A stretch of DNA of 64,000 nucleotides from Gavia stellata (Eukaryota > Chordata > Aves > Gaviiformes > Gaviidae). The notes beneath the pieces were generated by a model. The model did no database searches, had not been told where the DNA came from, and was given only the letters and a program-made list of their open reading frames with translations. The position numbers and the translations under genes were made by a program. The stretch's first letter is position 1, and every line of letters begins with the position of its first letter. Below are positions 1 through 13,600 of this stretch, one piece after another. The stretch is taken from assembly GCF_030936135.1 (NCBI RefSeq), contig NC_082600.1, positions 25,737,943-25,801,942 of the forward strand, in the 5' to 3' direction.

Positions 1-146
1 ATTCTACTAACTTAAGCAGTCTCTAACACTAAAAAAGTTCTACATAAATGTTCTAAAAAAGGTAACGTGGAAGGAAATATTAATGCTGTGAGGATTCCTA
101 TTAGAACAGCCATAAGCCAGCAGTATTAGCCTTTAGCTGTGCTTAC

Positions 147-1056
147 CTCAACTTCATCGATGTCATTTTCATCTGAGAGATTAGGAATCTCCACATAACC
201 TTTGTATTTCACTCCTGTCTTTGAGGTGCCTGCAATTACAATTATGTTGTTCAGATGAACATTTCTTACTCCATTTGGTGTAAAAGCAAACTTGTATTGT
301 CTCACAATACAATACTTCCCCTTATTATTTCCCAAATGAGATAAGTATTCCTATCCTTAATCTTATACTTGAATCTGGCCTTGAAACAGGAGGGGATGAC
401 ATCACTCACCAGTCCATGCCAGCTTGATAGCCCACTCATAGAAGAAGATAAGCTTCCCTTTGCGGTTGTTAATGGAGGCCTCTCCATCCAGTTTGCTCAC
501 TTCTGTCACCTCACAAGCCCCTTCCTCACTCTCCACCCTGACAGGCAGGAGGAGATTTTTCAGCCGCTCTGTGGACCAGTTGGAAGCATCCCGCTCCGTC
601 CTGCGAGAAAAGCGGGCGGTGTGAGAATCTGGGACGGGCCACACCACCAGCACACGCTGGGACTATCTAGCCTTCGCCCGGCCCTTCCCTCCCTGCCCCG
701 CTCCGACACACACACAGGGCACCCGCACAAGCATTCCCCGGGCACCCCCACCACACCGGCTCGGGCACCCCCACGCACACATAGAGGCGGGGACCTCCCC
801 GGGGCATCAGCCCGGACACCCCCACCTCAGCACCAACACGCACGTAGGGGAGGGAGGGAAGAGCCCCTCCGCGGGACACCGGCCAGGCAGCCTCCCTCCA
901 CCGAGGAGCACCGGGGCCTCCCGCGGGGCCGCCCGGGGGGGGTCTCGGCGCCGCCCGGCTGGGCCGCCCCGCTCACCAGTGCCAGTTGTTGACGTTGGTG
1001 GCGTCCGCCCGCTGCTCGACGATCCAGCGCGGGTCTCCCTCCCCCCACTTGGCCAT
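147..1056 (-). CDS. AHSA1: AHSA1, activator of Hsp90 ATPase (5' part, three exons)
   Basis: Co-chaperone that binds the Hsp90 middle domain and stimulates its ATPase in the cytosol. Coding exons on the minus strand are 977-1056, 410-600 and 147-229, with phases 2, 1 and 0 and GT-AG borders throughout. They give 118 residues, and the rest of the gene lies beyond the left edge. The start MAKWGEGDPRW is the family start. The NVNNWHW motif at residues 21-27 is the conserved N-terminal element linked to ATPase stimulation. The Aha1 N-domain follows, with KLDGEASINNRKGKLIFFYE in exon 2 and YVEIPNLSDEND in exon 3. The match to human AHSA1, recalled from memory, is near-identical in these blocks. The gene is head-to-head with VIPAS39, with 592 bp between the two start codons. 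Identification is very secure; only the 3' part is missing. Confidence 0.96.
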
Positions 1057-1360
1057 CGGGACCGCCGCCGCCTCCGCACCGACCGCCCGTGGAAACTGCT
1101 AGAACCGCCGGCCGCCGCGCCACCTCCCGGCTTCCGTCACCGGCACGGTCCCTTCCGGCGCCCTTCCCCCGCCTCGCGCGCGGCCTGGCTCCTTGGTTCC
1201 GCCGCGCCGCCTCCAGCTGGCGCTCCCGCCCCGTCCCCGCCGGTCGGCAGCTCCCGGAGCCGGCCTCTCTTCGCCTCGTCTCGCAGCCGTCCCGAATCCA
1301 GCTGCCGGCAGCCCAGCCCTCAGCAACCCGCCCGGACACCGCACCGCCGCGCGCGGCCCG

Positions 1361-1482
1361 CTGGGAGTTGCAGTCCGGCCCCTGTGGCAGCGCGGCGCGC
1401 GGGGCACGCCGGTACTCGTAGTGCGCGAGCGGGGAAACGCCGGGCGGGGCCGCGGCGGAGAGACTACCAGTCCCGGCGTGCC
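1361..1482. promoter_or_regulatory. Three ZNF143/STAF (SBS, M4)-type motifs
   Basis: Three close matches to the ACTAYRNNNCCCRGMATGC-type element occur. They are at 1361-1376 (minus, GGACTGCAACTCCCAG), 1404-1422 (minus, ACTACGAGTACCGGCGTGC) and 1463-1482 (plus, ACTACCAGTCCCGGCGTGCC). This element is known to be enriched in bidirectional CpG-island promoters and is bound by ZNF143. Three copies within about 120 bp between divergent genes make a real control element likely. Binding itself is inferred. Confidence 0.65.
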
Positions 1483-1501
1483 CTGCGCGACAGCCGCCCT
1501 T

Positions 1502-1522
1502 CCTCCCCTCCCCTCCCCTCCC
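1502..1522. repeat. Short CCTCC/CCCCT pentanucleotide repeat
   Basis: About four copies of a CCCCT-type unit lie in the 5' noncoding region of VIPAS39. The tract is simple and pyrimidine-rich on the plus strand. No function is assigned beyond a possible Sp/KLF-binding GC box tract. Confidence 0.7.
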
Positions 1523-1648
1523 GTTCCCTGCCGTGCCCTGCCGGTGGCGGTCCCCGGCGCGGGAGGTGAGCGGGACCGAGTGGCGGGACGCGTGGACCCG
1601 GGACCCGGGAGGTGATTTCTCTGAGGCAGCCGCGCGGTGCTGTTGCAG

Positions 1649-4600
1649 ATGAGCAGGGCGAGAGCGGACGAGGAGGAGTACTGGCACAGCTCCAAGTTCC
1701 GGGCCTTCACCTTCGACGACGAGGATGATGAGCTGTCACAGGTAGGGTCCGGCCCCGGGTCTGCCGGGACGCCGCGGCCCGGCGTGAGATCCCTCCCTAC
1801 AGGCCCCTCCGTGGCCGTCTCAGCCCAGTCCTCGGCCCCACGCTTCGCTGGGGGTATGTGCTTCGTGGGTGGGGTGGATGCTGGCCTCCTGCCCTGCATA
1901 GAGGCCGCCAAGGGCTCCCGTCTCACCCCCCACGGTAGCCAGTCCGAAATCTCATTAGGACCGTGCTTCCTCCCCCGCGCACCAAACTGCCTGTCCCGCT
2001 GGTTGAGCTGTCAGTGTCTGTACAGGTGTCGCGGCCTTTGGATTCCCAGTGGTGAGGAAGGGCTGCTGTGTCTGTTGTACACCTACAAGCGTAAAATAGC
2101 TCCTCCAGAAGAGGCAGTGGAAGCTGAAGAAACTGTATTCAAAACTCTGAGGGAGATTGTTTCAAAGTAATATGAAACAAAGCGCACTCTGCAACACTTG
2201 TGGTCTTTATACAAGCTCTTTCTTTTGTCCATAGCTAAAGGAATCCAAGCGGGCAGTGAATAGCCTTCGGGATATTGTCGATGATGATGATGACGACCTT
2301 GAGAGGGTCAGCTGGAGTGGAGAACCTGTGGGAAGTAAGTGCAGAAGTACTGCAAGTTATCAGCAAGACAGAGGGAGTTTAAAATTACCACTTAAGTTAT
2401 GTCATGTAGTCGAGGTCAGGAGTACTACTTGCTATCTAATCCTGTATATCTAATCTAATTCTAGTCTCCTCAGGTCACGTTGTGAGCCACTTGATTGACC
2501 TGTGTGGATCCACTGAAAAGAGAGCAAGCAGAAGCCCAAATTACATAAAGGAGTGTAGACAAGTGGAGGGAATTCACTGTGTTTTTCTCAATATGTAGCC
2601 CAGCTTAGAGCAGATATTTTGGAGGTTATGGCTTGATATTCATCATGCTCAGCTGGCCTGCAGGATTCTAGGTGATTATTTCCTTCACACTGCTGCCTGA
2701 AATGGCACCATTTAAAGTTCTCTGTGCTTTGTCCTCACAGCACTTCAAGAAGATATTCCAAGGTTTAGTGTGTGTTTATAGACTGCCTCTTATGCTTGAA
2801 GTTTAAAAGGGAATTGTAAGCATTAAGCAAATGCGTTTTTAGTGATGGTGGGAGCAAGCTTATGACCCACAATGCTGTCTGCTGTGCTTTGGAGTTCATG
2901 ACCCACAGAATATGTGGCACTTGCTAGCCAGTGCCAAAGAGTGAAAATTTACATTTGGATCACCCAGAGGACCTTCAAAGAGTCAGTTCTTCTTGTCCTA
3001 TGCTGTAGCTCCTCCCTCTGATTCAGGCCATTTCTTTTCCCACCCAAGGTCTCTACCTATTGGCTTTTTTGCTCTATCACCCTGTCCTAAAATATGTGTT
3101 GTGCAGCTGCGTGAAAAGAAGGGAAAACTGTGTCTCAAACAAGCAGGAGGGAGACATATGCATTGTTGCCAGCAGCATATGCGCATTGATAGCTGTTTTG
3201 TCTATGTGGGGAGGAAAACTATCTTAGTTTTCCAGTATTCAGGAAGGTATGCTCTTATGCTTCTGTAATTTGAGGTAAGCCAGGGATTCTCTGTCTTGCT
3301 CTGTACCTTTAGAGCAAGGATTATGCTTTACCCCGGGTGGTTTATGCATTTTTTTATATAAGCCATAAACAGCTGTACAACATTACTGAAATCAACCATT
3401 TCTGGAGGACAATGTGCAACTGTTTAACAAGCAGTATTACACGAGACTGGGATTCTGTGTCCTGCATCTACTTAGTGCTGAGGATCAAAGTTATCAGAAT
3501 ATGCTAGTACAGAACTGACCAGGACGCACTTGGTAACATGCCTGCTGTGCCATAAGATCATTCTTTACAGACTGATTTTCTCTTTCTCTGTTGTGAATTA
3601 CCTCTGTCCACATATAGGTATTTCCTGGTCAATCAAAGAGACAGCCTCCAGCAGCACGAGCTCGCTGGAGGGGCAAGACTCCAGCCTACAGAGGGGCTCT
3701 TCCTCCTATGCTGCTTTTCCCAAACAAGTTTCCTCCTACTCCCTAAGCAGCCTATTCAAAGGTGAGGTTCCTCATATACAATATGGACAAATGGGTTTTC
3801 CCTCAAGAGTGTCAAGGGGCAATTGTGTTACCTTATGTAAATAATTTTCTCTTAAGTATATTGCAAAACAGGGAAGCTCTGATCTCTCCTCGGTGTGGGA
3901 GTGTATCTCTCACTGGTCAGAAACTGAAGACTGTCTTGTGCAGAAGATCACATGCTCTTGTGGTGTGGGAAGGGGCTTTGTAGATTATGGCTTCTTAAAA
4001 GCCAGGTTCCCCCGAACAGCAAGGTAGAGCAGAGCACTGTACAGCAATCTGTTTGCATGGTGGAAAAGACCAGGCTACAAAGGAACTGGCTTGACCAGTG
4101 TGGCCCTCATTTGATCTTCAGTACTGTAGACAAGACAGGTTGATTATCCTTTATTTGGAGCTCAGCTGGCTGCTGTTGATGTTATAGTTGATTCAGCAAA
4201 CACATGGTAGCAGCACTGGTAGCATAGCTGGTTATGGGGGAAACTGCGCAGCAGGCCATGGGGAGCCTTACACAGCTGACAAGAGTTCAGCTCTGTTGTT
4301 TCACAACCAGACAATAAACCAGCTTTTACTTTGTGTCTCTTTCTCTGGGGTGGTTTTTTACTCTCAACTTTCATAGTACTGTGATAATGAAAGGCATCTA
4401 AATCACAGCCCTGGTGAACGAAGCTGTCCATGTTGCCATGGCCTAAGCGGTGCTGTATGCTTGAGCCTCTGCTCTGCAGGTAGATGAGTGAATTCAGGCT
4501 CTCTAACCTCTCCTGGCCTCAGCAACAAGAGGGTAGATAAGGCTGGGGTGTGATATGGTTTATGATGCCACAGACAGCTTCAAAGCCTTAGACTGCAAGC

Positions 4601-7600
4601 AGGTGAGTCCCAGCTATGCTGGTGTAGTGTGAGTCACTATACAGAGTGGCTTGTTCTACAGTGGCATAGCTGCAGCGCACTGGCTTGCAGTCTAGGCTTG
4701 TGTTCCCTCTGCAAGGGATGTTGCTGATGAAGAGACAGTCTCTCATGAGTGTTTGTTTTGATTTCAGGACGAAACAAACTTCCAAGTTTCCAGTCCCTTT
4801 CAGATGGTAAGTTTTTAATCCCTGCCTCATTTTGGGAGGGGTGCAGATTTACGTAAACCAAAGCATATCCAAAGAAAGGGAAGATCATCTTCCTTATGTT
4901 GCAGAATGGGAAACTGAATCATGGGTTGTCTGAAAGTCATTCAGCATAGAAGCAAAAGAGTTGGCATGATGGTTTGGGGTAATCTGCTTATGTACAACTG
5001 ACAACTGTTGGGTTTAGAGCAACTTTGTAGTGCCATTTGGTGCTTGAGTTTGGGTCTTCTACCACAAAAACCAAGAAAAGGGCAGTTTTGTAAGTGGGTG
5101 TGAATCAGGATTTTGATACGCTATTCAGCTTTGCCTTTCCCTCTCAGCCCTCTCTGATACAGGAGTTAAAAACTACGCCCCAGAGCTGCGCAGACCGAAA
5201 GCTGAGTACAAGGTGAGCAGCCTGTGTTGGTAGTGTGCTGAGATCAGAGTACTACCAGGAGAACTTCCTACTCTATTAGTTTCATGGGAAGTGATTAATT
5301 GCTATTTCAGACAGCAGAGGACAATGCAGGGAATAGGACAGGGAGCTGCAAAATGCAGCCTCACAATAATTTAGGTGTTCTCTGGTTTTGCCTAGAAGTA
5401 GGGAGCTTTGCTGGGGGGTCTTAGTTAGTTCTTCTCCTAAAGAATAGCCCAGTAGTCTTTGTGAAAAGGATTTCTAAATAGTGCTTTGCCTGTAAGCTGT
5501 TTTCATGCTGGGTCAGATGAATTGGCATCACATGTGCTTTTTAATTTTTTTAAATCTAAAGGCTTCTAAATTTCTTGTTCACAAATCACTGGGACAGCAG
5601 AGAGGGAGTTGCACAGATGTGGAGTTCCAGTTGGCAGTAATCTTCTTCCAGATAGGAAGTGTTAGGTGTTGCAGAATCTAGTGGATTTCGGGATTGGGTG
5701 GATGTCTCCTACTAGGTGTGAGGTTGTGGTTCCACATCCCCAGGTCCAGCCAGTAACAGGACTGAGCACATATTCCCAGCAAATACAGACATGCACAGTA
5801 CTAACACAGCTGCCCACACGGATTAATACAGACAGAAGCCAATGCCTTTATCAACAGTCACATAAACACGCAACACTCAAGCCTGATCCTGAGCCTCCTT
5901 TCTGTCTGAACAGGATTGAATTCCGCTAGTGGAACGTACACACACTCTATGGGTCTCTCTCTCTCCAGTAGCTGGTCTTAGACATGCAGTTTGTTTTGTA
6001 GCTGAATCCCAGACCCTGGTCTCCTCTAGTTGCTGGCACCTGGACCCTTGAGCCCCTAGCGTCCTTGGTCCCATTCTGGTTCCTGGTACTCAGACTACTT
6101 ATTCTGCTCACTGGCTGGTTGAGCTTGAAGTTCACTAGCATTTATATGAACACATACACTTGGAATAGAGAGCCCACCCACACAGAAGGTGGTTAAATAT
6201 AGAATTTAATGAGACTATAAGACAGACTGCAGTGATCCATTGCAGGGCTCAGTCAGACAGGCACAGTAACTAACCACTTGTTTAAACTTGGCTGGCACCC
6301 TATGGCCCCTTTTCCCTCTATTTTCCTATGCTTGTTCCTGCCAAATTCATTTTGGTCCCTCCCTTTCCCTGCTTTCTGTCTTTCCCATAAACTTCCATAA
6401 CAAGCCTCACACATTTACACAAGCCTCTTAAAACATCCCAGGATTCTCTTTCCCCTGCATCTCGTACTAAGTCCTGTGCCTCTTTAGGGTTACATGGTGT
6501 TTGGGGAAAGCTTCTTTGGTTTACTCATCTTGGAGGGTTTTACACAATGGATAATGACCTAATCTGTTTCATTTGATGGTGGCAGGGAGTGGCCAAGTCA
6601 GTGCGCTCAGATTGCGCTGATTAGGTTACTGGGTTTTCTCCACCTGTCCTTGGCCATCTGATCCTCACCAGGTTGGTGTTTATGTTGATTAGCCATTAAT
6701 CACATAACCTAACAGGCAGCACTTCCTGAAAGCACAGTAGGAGAAGTAAGTGTGCCCTGTTATGTTCTGTGCCTGCAGAGGCAGTGAAGCAGGAAGGAGA
6801 AGGGTTGTACAGCCCCTTAAAAGCAGGCAGGAGTATTGTAAGCGGGGTGGAACAAAGAAGGGAAAGTTAATGGCAGCTTTGAACCAATGTCCTGACAGCG
6901 ACAGGCTGAGGAGCTGCCTCTGGCCAGAGGTGCTGGAGGGAATCCTGGTGCTCAGGATATTTGCCATTCAGCTATACATTGACTTGAGGGATTCATGTGC
7001 AGTGGTCCCCTAATAGGACTGGGTCAGCTTTTTTTTTTGCCTTTAGATTTGGGCTTTCAATAAATCTTCAATTAATTTAAAATTCAATGTCCTCAGAGCT
7101 GGTTCTGGTTAATCCCTTTCTCTGGCTCTTTTGAGGCAGAAGGCTGAATTACAACCACTGGGTCAAGTGCCTCACAAAGACTTAGATGCCGCCTTGGAGT
7201 CTGAGTTCAGGAGTGGTTCAGGCCACTGCCACTTTTTATCCAGTGCTTCCAGATCATAGTGTCTGCAGGCAAAGAACTTTGGTCATTGCAGCAGTGGTAG
7301 CATATTACCTTAAGATGGTCTTACTACAGGCTTTAGTGCTCTTGTCACATTGTACTAGTCCTGTGTGACTCTCTAGGCTCTTGCCTGAGGCTGTTGTGGC
7401 AGTGTTCTCCACACTGCTGTGGAAGGCTCACCAGCAGAAGTCTGTCTGAATTGTAACAAGAAACTGACTCCTTCCTCGTCAGTTTTGGGTTTGTCAGTTT
7501 TGCATGTATTGTGTTTGTCCTTCTGAAAGCAACATTGGAGCTTTAATTTGCAAGGAGGACAACCTATTGAAATTCACTTCTTATAAAAGATATGATGACT

Positions 7601-10600
7601 GACCTTACTGAAGCAATAGAAAGACTGTTAACATCTGAGCCTCTAGGTTCCCTCCCCACCAGCATGCAGAGTCTGAGGGCCCAGCATCTGCACCTGAACG
7701 CTGTAGGGGCACATCCTACTAACAGCCTGCCTGGAGCAGCTGAATGATAAGTCTGAGAAGCAACACATGACCCATCACTCTGATCCAGCAGAAGGGGAGA
7801 GCAGCTTGAGGACTGCTGGCGTGATCTGGCCTCTTCTCTTGATGCTAAAGAGCTCTTTATTTTTCTTGTGGCAGGATTACAGTAGTGACTGGAGCCCCAA
7901 AGATACAGTCAGGCGAATGCAGAGGGGCAAGGTAAGGACTTTCCACTCCCACCTGCTTGCAAGAGATTGAGGGTGAGTGGTCTTAAACTGCTTTACAATT
8001 CCCTGTGCTCCTGGAGCAGGGAGGGGAGATTGGTGTTGCTTGCAGCATCTAGCAGGGATGGTGCTCTGCCTGTCTGCTGCTTTGCCAGATGGCAGTGCTG
8101 GGATCACACTAGCTCAGGAGCAGTGGGAGACCTTCAGGGTTTTGTAGTGTTGTTTATTTGAGTCATCTCCTCAGCTGGGCTCTGACAGGAGGTATCTGTA
8201 CTGCTGTGTCCCTCTCTACCCTTTCTGCTCCCTGGGGCTGGGTTTATGGAAAAAATCTGAGGGTGTGGGGCTTTACTTCCCTTCTTAGTTGGTGGCAAAT
8301 GGAGTGAGGAAGACAGAAGCAATCTTGGTTACACTAGAGCTGGAATCTTAGTCTCAGCTCTCTCAGTTTGCAGTGCGCGCACAGGAAGCTTGTGATTTTA
8401 CTCTGCATGTGTCTCCTCAAAGGCTGAGGTGAGCTAAAGGCTGAGAGAGCCCACAATTAAGGGGTAAGAAGAAGGGAGGAAGAGACTTACAACTCTACTT
8501 TTCTGGTCTCCTCCATGGAAAGGGCCCTGCAGAGTTCCCTCCTCGTGTCAGGGTTGGTGGTTTGTGGTGTGCAGGAAAGTTTTGCCTTGTTACAAGGGTG
8601 TTTGTGTTGAATGTACAATGTCTGCTGTCCTAGCCTGGGCAGAAATGAGGGCTAACTCTGCAACCCCTGTGGACAGATTCCCAGGGATCATGCAGCACGT
8701 GGTTTCAGCTAAATGAGAAGTTCTCTGCTGGTTGGGAGGGCAGTTATTCTTATTGCTGAAGGGCTCATGAGGGAAGAATAGGTAGTACTCTGGGAGTTGA
8801 TTCAGCCTGGGGATTGTCTGATGTCCCATATGCCTACTTATACCTCTTTTATCTCCAGGTCTGCTCTCTAGAGAGGTTTCGCTCCCTGCAGGACAAGCTG
8901 GTGCTCTTGGATGAAGCTGTGGCAGGGCATGATGGGAATGTCATTACAGCTGTGAGTCCTGCTGGGGCCATATAGGGCTGGGACTTCCTGGCTGCTTGTG
9001 TGAACGCAGTCAGTTGGCCACCTAATCTTGCAAGATGGAGGGTTGTTCTTTACTTAAAACCAATAAGTTACTGAAAAGTGTCAATGCTTAAGACTGGGAA
9101 GTTCCATATTCCTGCTGGCTTTCCTGCCACTCTGCAGAATTCATGTCAGGTTAGTAACAAGGAACCTGATCCTTCAGTCTTACAGATCTTTGCAGCAACT
9201 CCTTGAAGGCTGAGGTTTAATCTGCTCACTGCAGCACAGAAGATTTGAGCAGCCTTTCCAGTTTATCTGGCTTCCAAAGCATCAGGCAGCAAATGGGACT
9301 GTGTCAGAGCTTCCCTCATCCAGTTCTTTTAAGCCTTTGGATCTCTCATGGAAAGGTTTTTCTTTGTAAATCTTGGTCTCACTTATCTAAGCTCCAGAGT
9401 AGGATGTTAGGCACATCCAGGCAGCTGTGGCCCTGGCTCACTGCTTGTCCTGTATCTAGTGGGTAGCAGAATTCAGTTCAGTGCTGTAAGAGCTGTGTCT
9501 TCAGGGGCCCTTTGCAAAAGCTTCCCCAGGCCTTGACCAGTTTGCTGTCTGTCTTAATTCTGGTGAAGACTGATCTGGTCAGCTGAGAGCTGCCTCTCTG
9601 TGCTCACAGGTCCTGATATTCCTGAAACGGACGCTAAGGAGAGGTAAGTGTGACTGGGGCCAGGGTTTCAATAGTGTGTTTCAGTTAAGGGCAGAGGGGC
9701 TAGTTCTTTCACTGGGTGCAAGTCACAAAGAGAGCATCTGGGGTATTGCTGCTTTACTGAGCATGAAATATTTTTGCAGTGAGTGTAGCATGGGAGGGGG
9801 GATGGTGATGCCCACAAAGGCCTCAGATGGGAGCTTTAAGCAGTGGTAGTGGTGATGGGGTGAATGAAAATGAATCTGCAGGAGTAGCACATTGCTGTGA
9901 ATTCAGCTAGTAGCCTGGTGAATGGGCTCTTCTCCTGTGCTCTAGGCTCCAAACTGCTTTGAGATGGGATGAGGTTGTTGAATCCTGCCAATGGCTTGCA
10001 ACTCCATGCACCATGCTTAGCCCCCTCTGGCTTGCTAGTGCTAACTTACTTTACACACCTGTACCTAACTTTCTCCTGTAGAGATCTTGTTTCGGGAGCT
10101 GGAGGTCCGGCAGGTGGCCTTGTGTCATCTGATCCATTTCCTTAAAGAGACGGGTGAGCAGAAGTTGCTTCTGGATCTGCTCAGGTGAGGCTCTTGCCCA
10201 GCCTTCTGGCAGGGCTGAGCACACTGCTAGGAACCTGCCTCCAAATTAATGCTTGCTCATTCCCTTTTGCAGGTTCCTAGACAAGACTGAGGAAGTTGCT
10301 GTGAGTAATCCCAGGAGCAGAAGGTCCCTTTCCTCAGTGAAGAGGGAGTGTAGTGGGCAGAGGGAGGCTGGCGGCAGGGTGTCTGGTAGTCAGGCGAGAG
10401 CTTTGCATCCCCATTTTGCCCTCTGGAGTCCTGTAACTCCCAAATCCATGAGAACAGACTGTGCTTCTTTTCCGTCTCTCTCCAGCTGTCCCAGTACCGG
10501 GAGCACTTGAACATCCAGGATGTAGAAAAAAGGAGGGAATTTCTGAAAGGCTGCATTGGGTAAGAAGAAAATGCAAGAGGGTGGGAGGGATGCGGGTGCT

Positions 10601-13600
10601 TCACGAAGGTGGTAGTAAAGCAAATTAGACCTCTGTCCCAGTGCCACAGCTTACGTAGTTTGAGAGCTGATGTTGGTTTTGCCTCGGTGGGAGTGCGCTG
10701 TTGTGGACACAATGTAGACCAGAGAGGAAGAATTTGTGGTGATCACTAGTCCAGCAGCTTTTGCTGCTTACTTGGGGGCAAAGATGCTTCAGGGACCTTC
10801 TGATCATTGACCCTTCAGGTTGCGAAGGATGAAAGTTTGGGTGCCTAAGCACTTGAGGAAACTCAGGCTGGGGAGAATGGGAGGTGTTCCCCACATCTCT
10901 GTCTCTGGGGAGCATGTTTTGTCAAGAAGAACACTCTTAAGTGTACTGTATTAAGAGCTGCTGACATTAAGTGTACTGTATTAAGAGCTCCTTCCTCCAT
11001 GTCTGTCCAGGCTGCCATTTTCAGCTGAGGATACCTCCCACATCCAAGACCATTATACCCTGTTGGAGCGACAGATCATCATTGAGGTATGAAATCTTCC
11101 CTGCTGCTCAGGAGATGACTGGGACTAGCTGTGAGATCTCTCTCTGTCCCTAACTTACACCACTTTGGATCTAACCAGCCTGCCCTGGGTAGTGCAGTTT
11201 AGCTGTTATCCAAGCTGCTGTGCCAGGCACGTGTGTGAAATACCAGGTCTGAGACTTCATGGCATGTTGAGGCTATGCTTGTGCATTACTATCACAACGC
11301 TCTCCCCAGGTCTCTACCCCACAGCTGGGTCAGGCAGTTGCCCTGGCTCACGTTCACCCTCTCTGTCTTCCTGTTTCTGCAGGCCAATGATCGGCATTTG
11401 GAGACGGCTGGGCAGTCAGAGATATTTCGGAAATATCCTCGCAAGGCTTCAATTCTCAACATGCCACTAGTGACCACCCTTTTCTATTCCTGTTTCTACC
11501 ACTACACAGAGGCTGAGGTGGGGATGATGTGGGAGAAGGGTTACATCTCATGCCTGTAGCCCTCAATATGTGGGGTGGTTAAGCTGGGGTGTGTTAAGGG
11601 AAGAAGGGGAGGGAGGTCATATTTCATCCCTCAGAGAGACCTAGAGGAACCCAACTCCCCTTGTCCATCTGGGACCAGTTTGGAGTTTTCTTTTGTGCTC
11701 TAAGATGGGACATTCAAACTGGGACAGCCTCTCAGGGAGTTGCCTTCTAGAAACCACTGTCTTTTACTTCTGGCGCCAAGGAACCAGAATTTGCCCTTAA
11801 TCCCATGAGGCTGATTTGTGTAATACTGGTCTTGGAAGTGCTGGAGGTGCATTGGTTGAGGATGTAGGGGAAACCAAACCAGAGGGCTAATGGGGTGGCA
11901 TAGTTGCTCGCTTCTGCCAGCTGTTTCCTCCTGTGGCACTGACATGAGCAAAACGCAGTAAAAACTTGGGGAGATTCACCCTGTGCGAGGCAAATGCCTT
12001 ACAACAGGTGTCTGAACCTCTCCCGTGGCCTGCCCTGCTGAGTTTGCACTGACTTGTCTGCTCTCTCTAGGGAACCTTCAGCAGCCCGACCAACCTGAAA
12101 AAAACATTTAAGGTACGTGAGTGTCCTGCTGTTGTGGCAGCACCAGCTGAAAATGTGGGCAGCCAAATTTTATTTAGCAAGGGGACTGGGTAGGAGGAGT
12201 TTGAGGGGCTCAGCACTGAGTGGGGCATGGCATCGTCCTGGGGTGGGGCCATTCTGGAGGCTCAAAAAGGCAAGTGGGAGCCATGTGGAGGCTTTCACTG
12301 GGTGCACCCTGGCTGCAGCAGCACTTGCAAATCCACACCTTCTACTCTCTGCAGTGCCTCAGGCAGCATCTCACCTCCTTGCCTGGATGTTGGTGTGGGC
12401 CCTGACAGGGCTGGGGACAGATGCCATTCCTGTCCAACCCACACAGGCCTTCTGAGCTGTGCTAGTGCTCTGACTGCAGCTTTCTGCCTTACAGATTCCT
12501 GATAAACAGTATGTGCTGACTGCCCTGGCTGCCCGTGCCAAGCTGCGAGCCTGGGATGATGTGGATGCCCTCTTCACCACTAAGGTGAGCTGTGGAAAGC
12601 CTTGCTGGGGACTCGGTTCCAAGTACTGATATCTACTACTGATAGCTGTCTTGTTCTGGAGTTACCGGACAGACAGGTTTTATTTTAGCAGGGTCCAGCA
12701 CCTCTGCTGCAGGGTGTTGCAGTATGTTCCTGCTCTCCCTGCCTAAGACCTCCTCTGCTGGGCCTGGCTTGGCTGCAGCAACAAGGTCAGAGAAGGGGGC
12801 TGCCCTCATGCTGTGTTACCAAAGGGTTTGCAGCCAGCCTGCACCCAGCCACTGCTTGAAGGTCTCTGCCAGTGGTGCATGTGGTGGCTGGTGATGTACA
12901 TTGCTGTCACTGGGGAAAAACATTTTCTTGTGTCTGGAGGGATTGTCCTTTAGGATTAACATAGGGTTTGGCTCTCATTTCAGAACTGGCTGGGCTACAC
13001 CAAGAAGAAGGCACCTATTGGCTTCCATCGGGTGGTGGAGATCTTGCAGAGGAACAATGCTCCTGTGCAGGTGAGCAAGGAACCACTGCTTCTGTCCTCC
13101 TGCTCTTTGTTGGGATTTGGGGTGTCAATGAGTCCCCAGGTGAGCTGCTTCCTTGCTGGGAGTGGGAGAACAGCTTCCCCAGCTGCTGGCTCTGCCAGGT
13201 GGGTGCAGCACTCAGCTGGGCAACCCATGCATCAACAGGAAGTGTGGGTGGTAGTGAGTGCTGGGTCCTAAGTCTGACTGCAAGAGGGACAGCAGGCCTA
13301 GAGTTGTCTGGGAGCTCTCTCCCCACAGTGCATTGCCTCCTTTGTTTGCTACATTAACTTTTTTTAGCTTAATCCGGCTGGCAATGGTTAACCCGATCCA
13401 TAGGAATGAGGTAGCCTAGGACTCTGAGCTTGACCTCTGAGGTTCTGAGCAGTCTTGTCCTGGTCATTTGTTGCCTTAGGAAAGAAGGGGTCAAGTCTGT
13501 GTGACCAGCAACTTTGAAAGGTTTTGTGACTGGGGTGAGAGAATGAAGCAGGAGGTACCTGCAGAAGGGAGCTGAGACACTCTTCTTTCCCTCGCAGGTG

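Larger units (their letters stand above)
600..1640. promoter_or_regulatory. CpG-island bidirectional promoter of AHSA1 and VIPAS39
   Basis: This GC-rich, CpG-dense block covers AHSA1 exon 1, the gap between the two genes and the presumed non-coding first exon of VIPAS39. That exon would end at 1565 with the donor GTGAGC. No TATA box is evident. The VIPAS39 start codon sits directly after an acceptor (ttgcag then ATG at 1649), so its 5' UTR must come from an upstream exon in this island. The transcription start sites are inferred, not seen. Confidence 0.8.

Noticed and set aside
979-1569. Long open frames on both strands in the AHSA1/VIPAS39 island
   Set aside because: Pro/Arg/Ala-rich frames arise by chance in CpG islands because stops are rare. 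They show no homology, and the real exons lie in other frames.
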